From Niastella yeongjuensis (GTDB lineage: Bacteria > Bacteroidota > Bacteroidia > Chitinophagales > Chitinophagaceae): a DNA stretch of 64,000 nt. Where the stretch lies: NCBI RefSeq assembly GCF_900110245.1, contig NZ_FOCZ01000019.1:62001-126000 (forward strand), written 5' to 3'. Positions 34,562 to 42,855 of this stretch are shown here, piece after piece. The translations under genes and the position numbers were made by a program. The notes under the pieces were generated by a model. The model worked only from the letters and a program-made list of their open reading frames with translations. It made no database searches and was not told the DNA's origin. Positions within the stretch are counted from its first letter, which is position 1; each line of letters opens with the position of its first letter.

Positions 34562-37500
34562 CTACGATTTACTGTTTTGCTCAGCATACGCTGAGGGTAG
34601 TAAGCCAAACTCTTTCTTAAAAGTCCGTGCGAAATATTTGGGGTTGTTGAAACCTACTTCGTAGGCAATTTCTGAAATGGTGAACTGGCTCTTTTCCAAT
34701 AGCTGGGCGGCACGTTTTAGGCGGATCGTCTTTATAAAATCGAGGGGCGATTTGCCGGTTAACGCCAGCAGCTTTTTATACAGCGCAACCCGGCTCATGT
34801 GCAAGGCGCGGCTCAGGTCTTCCACAGAAAATTCGGGACTGGAGATATGCTGTTCCACCGTTTCTATTGCCTGGCGAATGAACTGCTCATCAACCGAGGT
34901 AATGCTTATTTCAGAAGGATTTACCTCCACCTGTTTCTGGAACAACTTGCGCATGGCTTCCTGCTGTGCCAGCAGGTTCCTGATGCGCGACTGTAACATT
35001 TCAAAACTGAACGGTTTGGTCACGTAATCATTGGCGCCCACCTGAAAGGCTTCCAGCTTGGGTTCTGCCGCTGACCTGGCTGTTAATAATATTACCGGTA
35101 TGTGCGAGGTTTGTTTATCGTGTTTTATGATGCGGCACAACTCCATCCCATCCATCACCGGCATCATTACATCACTTACTATCAGATCGGGTTGCAGCTG
35201 TTTGGTTTTCTCCCAACCTTCGGCCCCATTCACCGCTTCATACACGGTATAATTGCGGCGCAGGTTGTCTTTTAAATAAAACCGGATGTCGTCATTGTCG
35301 TCTACGATCAACACCACCGGTTTTTTGCGGGAGGCCCTGCCCGTTATTTCAGTCGATTCTTCAGAAGATTGCTCCAACAATAACTCTTCCTGACTCACTA
35401 CTGATTCTGTAACAGCCTTATTCACCGGCAGCAATACGGTAAAACAAGTTCCACTGCCTGGTTCGCTCGTCACTGAAATAGTTCCCTGGTGCAGACGCAC
35501 AAATTCTTTGGAGATGGCCAACCCAATACCACTCCCCTGGTTTAAAATGCTACCCGGCACATCATGCTGAAAAAAGCGTTCGAATATCTTATACTGGTCT
35601 TCATACGGAATACCAATGCCACTGTCTTTTACTGTTATTGAGACAAACTGCGCTTCCTGCGCTACCTGCACCTGTACACTTCCATGCTCGGGCGTAAATT
35701 TAAATGCGTTAGACAGCAGGTTGAATAGTATGCGTTCGAGTTTATCGGGATCAAAGGAGATTTGTAACGAGTCGATACCGGTGGTGAAATTAAACTGAAT
35801 GTGTTTGGCGCCGGCCATATCGGTAAATGAACAGCTAATCTCTTTTACAAACGAAACAATATCGCCCATGGAAGGATACAGACGCAACTCGCGCATTTCG
35901 AGTTTTCTGAAGTCCAGTAATTGATTTACCAGCGCCAGCAGGCGCCGGGCATTGCGATAGATCAACTGGTATTGTTTCTTTTGTTCTCCCTCCCGCGACT
36001 GGTTCAAAAGTTTCTCTACCGGGGCCATGATCAACGACAGCGGTGTTCTGAACTCATGGCTTACATTGGTAAAGAATTTCAGCTTCAACAGGTCCAGCTC
36101 GTGCACGCGTTCAGCTTCCTTCTTCTGTTGCGCCAGTTGAAAACGCATATGCGCCCGCTGAATGGTAAGTCTTCTTGCCGCCAACAAGATAACGCCCAAC
36201 AGTATTGCATATAGGATGAAGGCCGGCACCGTACGCCAGAACGGCGGCAAAATGGTCACCAGCAACGCCGTGCCCTTTTCATTCCATACGCCATCCCCAT
36301 TGCTGGCTTTTACCCTGAAAACATATTTACCGGGATCGAGGTTGGTGTAGGTAACCGTACGATGTGTGCCATCGGTCGTTAACCAGTCGTTGTTGAACCC
36401 TTCCAGCTTATACGCATATTGATTTTTTTCGGGGTTGGAATAATTAAGCGCCGCAAATTCCAGGGAGAAGATATTCTCATGGTACCTAAGCGTAATCTCT
36501 TTTACTTCGGATATGGCCGTTTGCAACAACACGCGGTTGTTGATCACTTCACCCGGCTGCGGACTCTTATCAAATACGTACAGCTCAGTAAGCACTACTT
36601 CGGGCACCACCGTATTATGTGAGATCGCTTCGGGACTGATAATATTAAACCCATTGGCGCCCCCAAAGATCAACTCGCCCTGTTTTGTTTTCAGCACAGC
36701 ATTTTCATTGAACTCCCGCCCCTGCAAGCCATCACGTTCATCGTAAGTTCTAAACTGCACCTGCATGGCGCCTTTTGCATCATATTGCACCCAGGCGCGC
36801 GAAAGCCCATTTGCAGTACCTAACCACAAGGTATGTTCGTTGTCTTCCAGCAGGGTGAGAATATTGTTTTCAGACAAGCCATCGGTCTGGCTAAAATGAC
36901 AGAAGGAATGGGTGGTCTTATCAAAAAAGTTTAGTCCATCCCGGGTGGCTACCCACATATTGCCCCGGCTGTCTTTTAGTAAAGCCGTCACATTGCCGTT
37001 GCCCAAACTGCCTTTATCTTTTGAATCGTGCTGGTAATAAGTAAAGCCGCCGGTTTTTTTATTCAACACACTGATGCCCGATTCAGTACCTACCCATAAA
37101 TTACCTTCCTGGTCTTCAGCCAGGGCCGAAATGTAATTGGAGTTGATGGACCCATTGCCTTTACGATAGGTATAGAACCCTTCGATTTCCGGGTGAAACC
37201 GGTTCAGGCCACCGCTTAATGTGCCGACCCACAACTGGTGTTGTGCATCTTCATAGATCTCCCAGATGCTGTTATCGGAAATACTGGTAGCATCTTCCGG
37301 ATCATTTTTATAATGAATGAACTGCTGACCGTCGTAACAATCCAGGCCGCCATAGTAGGAACCGATCCACAGTTTCTTATTATGATCAATGCATAAACTC
37401 ACTATTACATCATTGCTGATGCTGTTGGAATTGGTGGTGCTGTGTTTAAAGGTGCGGTAGTTACCGGTGCTTCTATCAAAATAGATCAACCCGCCGCCAT

Positions 37501-38635
37501 TGCTGCCTATCCACAGATTGCCTTTATCGTCTTCTACAAACCGGTTCACATCATCGAATGGTAAACTATGTGCATCGGATAACAAATGCTGGTATACAGG
37601 GAACTTAATGATGTTTGGGTGATAATAGTTGATGCCTTTCTTATAGGTACCCAGCCAGATAATACCTGTATTATCTCGGTAAATGGCGTTGATGCTGTTC
37701 TGACTAATGCTTTTGCTGTCTTCGGGTTTATTTTCCAAGTAGCCGATAGCGCCGGTCCTTTTATTCAACAGGTTTACGCCGCCATGATCGGTAGAAATCC
37801 AGATCAACCCGTTGTTATCCTGTTGTATGCCCGTAACCAGGTTGTTGTTTAACCGGGTGGCGGGTGCATCGCGGTGGTAATGGATGAGGTTGTTGTTTTT
37901 TACCGTATAACAAAACGCCCCTTGCGGCAAGCCTTCGGTATAGATCCACAGATCGTTTTCTGCATCGGCAAACAACCGGTAGCGCAATTCGCCCGGTTGT
38001 TTAAACAGCGCAGCATGGCGTACTATCATTTTGCCTGATGCGGTATTGTATCCTTCGAGTACACCATCGGTATATATCATCCAGACGTTGCCAACGTTAT
38101 CAGCTGTCATATCGGTGACATCAGGTTGACGTTTATATTGTTTTACTGCATGTGTTACCGGGTTATACCGGGTGGCGCCATTACCGGTTTGTGCAAACCA
38201 ATAACCACCTTGTTTGTCTTTTACAATATCGGTCACGAAAGCGGCAGGCAATGATAGTTTGCGGCAATAGTCCGTTGTATTGAGAACAGCTTTTTCCGAT
38301 ACGGGGTCAAAGAGGCATTGTCCGGAACGGGTATCTACCCAGAATTTGTTATCGGGTCCTTCCTGGATCTTTACGATCAGGTCGTCGCTAAGTGAGGTGC
38401 TGTCGTTTTCACGGTGCCGGAAAACTTTGAAGGTGTACCCATCGTAGCGGTTAAGACCCGAAGCAGTGCCAAACCACATAAATCCTTTTGCATCTTTTAT
38501 AATGCTGGTAACCTGGTTGTGTGATAAGCCATTGCTGATATCGAGGTGCGAAAACGGGTATTGCACGGGTTGTGCAAATAATGGACGCAGGTTTAGAATG
38601 CAGATAATTGTTATTATCGTATATGGCAAGCGCAA
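34562..38635 (-). CDS. Hybrid two-component system regulator (HTCS)
   Basis: The 1357-aa protein has a signal peptide, a double seven-bladed propeller of reg_prop repeats (LWIGSNGGGL, LWVGTLSGGLNRF and others, about 30-700), a Y_Y_Y domain (about 730-790) and a membrane segment (FILYAILLGVILLAA). The cytoplasmic part holds a histidine kinase (NVSHEFRTPLSLI; DSGIGIP; GSGIGLAIS), a receiver with phospho-Asp in LIVSDVMMPVMDG and a C-terminal AraC helix-turn-helix (EVGFNNPKYFARTFKKEFG). Family knowledge: HTCS proteins sense a periplasmic oligosaccharide and activate a nearby SusC/SusD operon. The GH31 operon on the same strand is the natural target. The stop is TAG. Confidence 0.95.
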   Translation of the reverse strand: MRLPYTIITIICILNLRPLFAQPVQYPFSHLDISNGLSHNQVTSIIKDAKGFMWFGTASGLNRYDGYTFKVFRHRENDSTSLSDDLIVKIQEGPDNKFWVDTRSGQCLFDPVSEKAVLNTTDYCRKLSLPAAFVTDIVKDKQGGYWFAQTGNGATRYNPVTHAVKQYKRQPDVTDMTADNVGNVWMIYTDGVLEGYNTASGKMIVRHAALFKQPGELRYRLFADAENDLWIYTEGLPQGAFCYTVKNNNLIHYHRDAPATRLNNNLVTGIQQDNNGLIWISTDHGGVNLLNKRTGAIGYLENKPEDSKSISQNSINAIYRDNTGIIWLGTYKKGINYYHPNIIKFPVYQHLLSDAHSLPFDDVNRFVEDDKGNLWIGSNGGGLIYFDRSTGNYRTFKHSTTNSNSISNDVIVSLCIDHNKKLWIGSYYGGLDCYDGQQFIHYKNDPEDATSISDNSIWEIYEDAQHQLWVGTLSGGLNRFHPEIEGFYTYRKGNGSINSNYISALAEDQEGNLWVGTESGISVLNKKTGGFTYYQHDSKDKGSLGNGNVTALLKDSRGNMWVATRDGLNFFDKTTHSFCHFSQTDGLSENNILTLLEDNEHTLWLGTANGLSRAWVQYDAKGAMQVQFRTYDERDGLQGREFNENAVLKTKQGELIFGGANGFNIISPEAISHNTVVPEVVLTELYVFDKSPQPGEVINNRVLLQTAISEVKEITLRYHENIFSLEFAALNYSNPEKNQYAYKLEGFNNDWLTTDGTHRTVTYTNLDPGKYVFRVKASNGDGVWNEKGTALLVTILPPFWRTVPAFILYAILLGVILLAARRLTIQRAHMRFQLAQQKKEAERVHELDLLKLKFFTNVSHEFRTPLSLIMAPVEKLLNQSREGEQKKQYQLIYRNARRLLALVNQLLDFRKLEMRELRLYPSMGDIVSFVKEISCSFTDMAGAKHIQFNFTTGIDSLQISFDPDKLERILFNLLSNAFKFTPEHGSVQVQVAQEAQFVSITVKDSGIGIPYEDQYKIFERFFQHDVPGSILNQGSGIGLAISKEFVRLHQGTISVTSEPGSGTCFTVLLPVNKAVTESVVSQEELLLEQSSEESTEITGRASRKKPVVLIVDDNDDIRFYLKDNLRRNYTVYEAVNGAEGWEKTKQLQPDLIVSDVMMPVMDGMELCRIIKHDKQTSHIPVILLTARSAAEPKLEAFQVGANDYVTKPFSFEMLQSRIRNLLAQQEAMRKLFQKQVEVNPSEISITSVDEQFIRQAIETVEQHISSPEFSVEDLSRALHMSRVALYKKLLALTGKSPLDFIKTIRLKRAAQLLEKSQFTISEIAYEVGFNNPKYFARTFKKEFGLLPSAYAEQNSKS

Positions 38636-38680
38636 TCGTTATACAAGTGTTTGCATGACAATATACGGAAAATGCGGGCA

Positions 38681-38776
38681 CCAGTTTCCGGTTTCCGGGC
38701 CCTAATTTCTTAGCTCAAAATAATTATATATCAGCTTGATTTTCCCGGCAACTGGCAACCGGTAACCAGTAACCGG
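38681..38776. repeat. Heptad arrays CCGGTTn after proA and upstream of the HTCS gene
   Basis: Minus-strand units CCGGTTA, CTGGTTA, CCGGTTG, CCAGTTG, CCGGGAA run from 38776 to 38742 directly after the proA TAG. Plus-strand units CCAGTTT, CCGGTTT, CCGGGCC (38681-38701) are a related second block. Confidence 0.75.
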
Positions 38777-40018
38777 CTACCTGACTTGTCCGTTCCCTTG
38801 CAATAACCATTTTTCAGTAACTAATTTCTCTAATGCGAATGGACCGCGGGCGTGCAATTTTTGGGTTGAGATGCCGATCTCGGCGCCGAGGCCCATTTCT
38901 TCCCCGTCGGTAAAGCGGGTGCTGGCATTGGTATAAACAGCGGCAGCATCCACTTCCTGTAAAAAGCGGGCGCAATTCTTTTTATTGTTACTTACAATGG
39001 CTTCGCTGTGTTTGGTAGAATGTTCACGAATGTGGTCCAACGCTTCATCGATGTTCTTTACCACTTTCACTGCGCATTTCAGGCTTTGGAACTCGCGGTC
39101 GAAATCTTCCGGTGCCGCTTTTTGTAAATGGGGATAGCCTTTTAATAATTTATGCGATTTGGCATCGGCAAATATTTCTACCTGGTGTTCGCTGAATTTC
39201 GATTGTAACTGTTTCAGGAAGGAAGGGGCTACTGCTTCATCCACCAGCACGGTGTCCATAGCATTGCATACCGATGGACGTGATACTTTGGCATTTACTA
39301 CAATGTCGACCGCCTTTTTAATAGATGCTTCTTTTTCAACATATACATGGCACACACCTGCACCGGTTTCTATCACTGGTACCAGGCTGTTCTTTCTTAC
39401 AAACTGGATCAGCGATTCGGAACCACGGGGTATCAGTACGTCTACATATTTGGTAGCGGTAAATAACTCCTGAACGGTCTCGCGTTCTGAAGGCAACAGG
39501 GTTACACAATCGGGATCGATGTCATTCGCCTTCAATACCTTTTTAATGAGGCGGATGGCTGCCAGATTGGAATTCTCCGCTTCGCTGCTGCCTTTGAGCA
39601 CACAACCATTCTGGCTGCGGATACAAAGCGCTGCAATATCATACGTTACATTGGGTCTTGATTCATAAATAGCGCCCACCACACCCAGTGGCACGGCGAT
39701 CTTGTGCAGCAGCAGGCCATTGTCCAGCTTGCGTTTCTCCAGCGTTTTACCGGCGGGGTTAGGCAGCCTGCTTATATTACGAATGGCGCTGGCAATACCG
39801 GCGATGCGTTCTTTATTCAACAACAACCTGTCTACCTTCGGGTTGTTTGGGTCCTGCTTTTCAACATCCAGCTGATTGGCTTTTATGATGGTGGTGCTCT
39901 TCTTCTCCAGTTCATCGGCCAGTTGTAATAAAACAGCTTTCAGTTGTTTATCGGTTGCCTGCCGCAGGTTGATAGCGGCTTTCCAGGTCTTGATTATCTG
40001 TTGTTGTACACTGCTCAT
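38777..40018 (-). CDS. proA: Glutamate-5-semialdehyde dehydrogenase ProA
   Basis: The 413-aa protein has ProA landmarks: PLGVVGAIYESRPNVT, ALCIRSQNGCVLKGSSEAENSN, LIPRGSESLI, the catalytic Cys in SRPSVCNAMDTVLV, and the end TRFTDGEEMGLGAEIGISTQKLHARGPF. Family knowledge: it reduces gamma-glutamyl phosphate to glutamate-5-semialdehyde with NADPH, the second step of proline synthesis. It follows proB by 9 bp on the same strand, so the two are co-transcribed. The TAG stop is followed at once by five heptad units. Confidence 0.96.
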   Translation of the reverse strand: MSSVQQQIIKTWKAAINLRQATDKQLKAVLLQLADELEKKSTTIIKANQLDVEKQDPNNPKVDRLLLNKERIAGIASAIRNISRLPNPAGKTLEKRKLDNGLLLHKIAVPLGVVGAIYESRPNVTYDIAALCIRSQNGCVLKGSSEAENSNLAAIRLIKKVLKANDIDPDCVTLLPSERETVQELFTATKYVDVLIPRGSESLIQFVRKNSLVPVIETGAGVCHVYVEKEASIKKAVDIVVNAKVSRPSVCNAMDTVLVDEAVAPSFLKQLQSKFSEHQVEIFADAKSHKLLKGYPHLQKAAPEDFDREFQSLKCAVKVVKNIDEALDHIREHSTKHSEAIVSNNKKNCARFLQEVDAAAVYTNASTRFTDGEEMGLGAEIGISTQKLHARGPFALEKLVTEKWLLQGNGQVR

Positions 40019-40027
40019 CAGGTCTTA

Positions 40028-41062
40028 TTAAAATATTACAATATCATCGGCATGTGCTGCCAATACATTCTTTTGTGAAATGCCATCGCGAATGGCGGTT
40101 GCATCGAGTTTAACTTTGGCTACGCCAATGATGCTTTCTTCTTCATCTTTTATTTGCACTACTTCGCCCGCGGCAAATTTTCCCTGCACATTGGTTACGC
40201 CAACGGTCAATAAACTGCGGCGTTGTTGCAGGGCTTTTGCGGCGCCTTTGTCAACCGACAGGGTACCCAGGGTAATGGATCCGCTGGCCAGCCATTTTTG
40301 CCGGGCTTTTAAATTAGAAGCCTGCGAAACAAAGGTAGTTCCGTTTTTACCGGCCAATGCATCGGCAAAGGGTCCTTTCCCCTTCAGTCCGCAGATGATC
40401 ACCTGAATACCCAGGGAGGTAGCCAGTCGGGTAAAAGTGAGTTTAGAGGTCATGCCACCCAAACCCAGGCTGCTTTTAGTGGTTTGTACAAAACCCATGA
40501 CTTTGCTGTCGATCTTTTCTACCCGGGGAATAATGTTTTTGGCATCATCCATAAAACCGCCCACCGACGTACAGATCACCAGGGTTTCTGCATCAAAACC
40601 CACGGCAATGAGGGTGGCGAGTTCGTCGTTGTCGCTGAACTTCAACTCCACATTACTTACCAGGTCGTTTTCATTCACGATGGGCAATATGCCGTTCTGC
40701 CAAAAGGCTTCGAAGGTTTCTTTTAACTGAACAAACTGAAACCGGTTGCTGAAATGGTGCCGTTCGCACAGCGCCTGGGCCACGGGTATGTGGTATTTCG
40801 AAAAATGCTTCTGGTATAATTGGATCAGCAAGGGGTTGCCCACGGCCGCCGCCGCCTTGCGTTCAGTAATACTTCCTTTATAATGCTGAATAAACACTTT
40901 TCCGCTGCCCACTGCCCCACTCGATACCAACACCACACGATGCGTATGAAACAGCTCGGAAATTTCTGACGCCACCTTTTTAATAATAGAATGACTGATT
41001 ACGCCTTCCTCATTGGTTATAACCGCTGTGCCAAGCTTTATTACAATAACCGGTTTTTGCAT
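40028..41062 (-). CDS. proB: Glutamate 5-kinase ProB
   Basis: Starting from the ATG at 41062 (MQKPVIVIKLGTAVIT), the protein of about 344 aa has an amino-acid-kinase fold (VVLVSSGAVGSGK, PIVNENDLVS, FSDNDELATLIA, SLGLGGMTSKL) and a short C-terminal PUA-like part (GVTNVQGKFAAGEVVQI). Family knowledge: it phosphorylates glutamate at the start of proline synthesis and is usually inhibited by proline. The upstream in-frame TTG at 41068 adds two residues and is less likely. proA follows by 9 bp. Confidence 0.95.
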   Translation of the reverse strand: MQKPVIVIKLGTAVITNEEGVISHSIIKKVASEISELFHTHRVVLVSSGAVGSGKVFIQHYKGSITERKAAAAVGNPLLIQLYQKHFSKYHIPVAQALCERHHFSNRFQFVQLKETFEAFWQNGILPIVNENDLVSNVELKFSDNDELATLIAVGFDAETLVICTSVGGFMDDAKNIIPRVEKIDSKVMGFVQTTKSSLGLGGMTSKLTFTRLATSLGIQVIICGLKGKGPFADALAGKNGTTFVSQASNLKARQKWLASGSITLGTLSVDKGAAKALQQRRSLLTVGVTNVQGKFAAGEVVQIKDEEESIIGVAKVKLDATAIRDGISQKNVLAAHADDIVIF

Positions 41063-41279
41063 GCGCAAATTTAAAGCTTAATGCCCAAAGCCTAAAGGCA
41101 AAAGCATGCTGAGCAATCCTGCCCTGGCCTAACGCTTTTGCCTTTCAAGGGCAGGCTTTTGGCTTCCATTCGTTAGCATTTTGTGCAAATAACTCCACAA
41201 AACACCTGCCCAAACTAGATGAAAACCAATAAATTATAACAGGCACGTGGTTTTAGATACTATTTGAAAATCTCGTGTT

Positions 41280-41450
41280 ATGATAAAGAAGTATTACAGC
41301 TTATGCTTTCTGCTGATGACTTTATTTTATTCAGGTTGCGCTGCTGTGGAAGGCATTTTTAAAGCAGGAATGTGGTGGGGAATATTCTTAGTGGTGCTTG
41401 TAATAGGATTGATCTTCTGGATTATCAGTAAGCTTTTTGGCGGGAAATAA
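41280..41450 (+). CDS. Small lipoprotein with one membrane segment, 56 aa
   Basis: An ATG at 41280 opens a 56-residue frame: a lipoprotein-type signal ending FYSGC (Cys20), then AAVEGIFKAGMWWG and a strong hydrophobic segment (about 34-50, LVVLVIGLIFWIISKLF) closed by GGK. This layout recurs in many small Bacteroidota proteins, often mislabelled as phosphatidate cytidylyltransferase. Function is unknown. It is transcribed alone on the plus strand between proB and the convergent CvpA-CAP gene. Codon use and the double hydrophobic layout support a real gene despite its size. Confidence 0.72.
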   Translation: MIKKYYSLCFLLMTLFYSGCAAVEGIFKAGMWWGIFLVVLVIGLIFWIISKLFGGK

Positions 41451-41459
41451 TACAGTTCT

Positions 41460-41522
41460 AAGTTTTAAGTTCAAAGTTTAATGTTTTCAGCCTTTTGAAC
41501 TTTCAACCTTAAACTTTAAACT
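41460..41522. repeat. Inverted heptad arrays between the 56-aa gene and the CvpA-CAP gene
   Basis: AAGTTTT, AAGTTCA, AAGTTTA, ATGTTTT (41460-41487) face TTGAACT, TTCAACC, TTAAACT, TTAAACT (41495-41522). The arms can pair over most of 28 bp with a very short loop. The right block runs into the TAG of the minus-strand CvpA-CAP gene (41523-41521). Confidence 0.75.
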
Positions 41523-42474
41523 AATTCCTGAACTCTTGCGAGATCATAAGCCCATATTTGCCACCATCTACGATTCCAATACCGAGCCGGCCGAATTCGG
41601 GCCGAAGGATGTTAGCGCGGTGCCCCGGCGAATGCATCAACCCGCTGTGTGCAATATCAAGTGTGGGCGCCAGCGCAATATTCTCACCGGCATTGGTGAA
41701 TTGCACGCTATCATCTTTCATGCGGTCAAAAGGCCCTTTCCCATCGGGCGACACATGTGAGAAATAGCCCCGCTGAAACATATCTATCGAATGCTTGCGG
41801 CCAACAACAGTCAATTCCCGATCGAGTTTAAGGGTATTCAATCCTGCTTTTATTCGCTCGGCATTTACCCAACTCAACATCAGGGTTTCCAGATCGGGCC
41901 GCGGGGGCGGCGCCATCACCTTAAATGGGAGAATGACCGTTTCATTCGAACCGGGTTTTACCGTTAACCGGTTCATCGTTCTTTCCACTTCATTAAAGAC
42001 CAGCGACAGTTTTGTTTCTATCAACTCGGCCGGTACAGACAACAAAACCACAAACCTGCTTTGGCGGGTTTTGTTAGAGATATTGTTACTGATAGGCAAT
42101 GCCAGCAACAGGGCCGCTACAATCACGGCATGAGTAACCCCGTTTATAAAGCCCGGAAACATACCCAACACTTTATTATCCCAGCGGCCATGCGCATCGA
42201 CCGGGATCTTATGCAGGGTTCTATTGGTTAGCGCATTTGTAAAAACCCGCATAAGTACATAGGTAACTATAAAGGAAAGCGGCAATGCCCAGGAGCCTAG
42301 TGAGGGAATGTATTTGTTGATAAAAATAGTAGGGTAAGGATATAATAAAAAGGTGGCCGCAATACTTATAATGAGCCCCATCAGATACAATAGTTCCAGG
42401 ATAAATCCTTTTTGCCAACCATCCCACATACCATAGGCTACTATTATCAGTAGCAGAAAATCGATCAAATTCAT
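41521..42474 (-). CDS. CvpA-type membrane protein fused to a CAP domain
   Basis: The 317-aa protein has an N-terminal CvpA-like part with four hydrophobic segments (about 1-165: NLIDFLLLIIVAYGMWDGWQKG, GMFPGFINGVTHAVIVAALLLAL) and a C-terminal CAP/SCP domain (about 195-317). The CAP motifs seen are WVNAERIKAGLNTLKLD, HSIDMFQRGYFSHVSPDG, GENIA and HSPGHRANILRP. Family knowledge: CvpA proteins are inner-membrane proteins tied to envelope stability and colicin V export; CAP domains are secreted modules of uncertain activity. The fusion would place CAP in the periplasm. The partner and role are unknown. The stop is TAG within an array. Confidence 0.88.
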   Translation of the reverse strand: MNLIDFLLLIIVAYGMWDGWQKGFILELLYLMGLIISIAATFLLYPYPTIFINKYIPSLGSWALPLSFIVTYVLMRVFTNALTNRTLHKIPVDAHGRWDNKVLGMFPGFINGVTHAVIVAALLLALPISNNISNKTRQSRFVVLLSVPAELIETKLSLVFNEVERTMNRLTVKPGSNETVILPFKVMAPPPRPDLETLMLSWVNAERIKAGLNTLKLDRELTVVGRKHSIDMFQRGYFSHVSPDGKGPFDRMKDDSVQFTNAGENIALAPTLDIAHSGLMHSPGHRANILRPEFGRLGIGIVDGGKYGLMISQEFRN

Positions 42475-42855
42475 ACTTGCAGCCTTTGTTATTTACACTA
42501 AAAAACCATGCTACCTGTACGGATTGTATTTTACTGACTCCAGCCGGAAGATTCACATAAGGAGGGATCGTATTGTTGCTAAATTTCTACATTTTTGGCG
42601 AAAGAAAGCTGTTAAAAATAAAGAAGGCCCGGATAGAAATCCAGGCCCGTTAAAAATCCAATATCCTATGAAAAACCGATATACTAACGGTGTTCGTGGT
42701 TCGCAAATTGTTTCTGGGTAGAAAATATTTTTCCCGCAGGAAATTTACTAGTCTTTTACTCTGAAAATGTGTTGTTTATACCTATTAAATTATTACAACA
42801 GCCCTGCCTTTTCCGGACAGGAAATTCAGATTTTTACCCCAAAAGAAAGCTGTTT
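42475..42855. other. 381-bp gap with a second CATAGGATA/terminator element
   Basis: No gene was seen. It holds the element at 42,612-42,670 and the presumed promoter of the CvpA-CAP gene. Confidence 0.5.
42612..42670 (-). ncRNA. Second CATAGGATA element with terminator, candidate small RNA or 3' UTR
   Basis: On the minus strand CATAGGATATTGG (42670-42658) is followed by a hairpin GGCCTGGA-TTTCTA-TCCGGGCC (42647-42626) and TTCTTTATTTTT. The stem pairs fully only on this strand, through one G-U pair, which supports minus-strand RNA. The 5' box matches the candidate small RNA at 3353-3417. A weak promoter (TTTG, 20 bp, TATATCGG) can be drawn upstream. It could instead be the terminator of the 213-aa gene that ends 186 bp upstream. 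Confidence 0.45.

Noticed and set aside
34158-34664. A 168-codon plus-strand frame over the His-rich region
   Set aside because: It is a frame-shifted shadow of the His/Asp-coding repeat, giving a Thr/Met/Ile-rich run, and runs into the convergent regulator gene.
41118-41155. Inverted repeat CCTGCCCT/AGGGCAGG upstream of proB
   Set aside because: The centre is 22 bp and neither side has a convincing T-run, so no role can be assigned.
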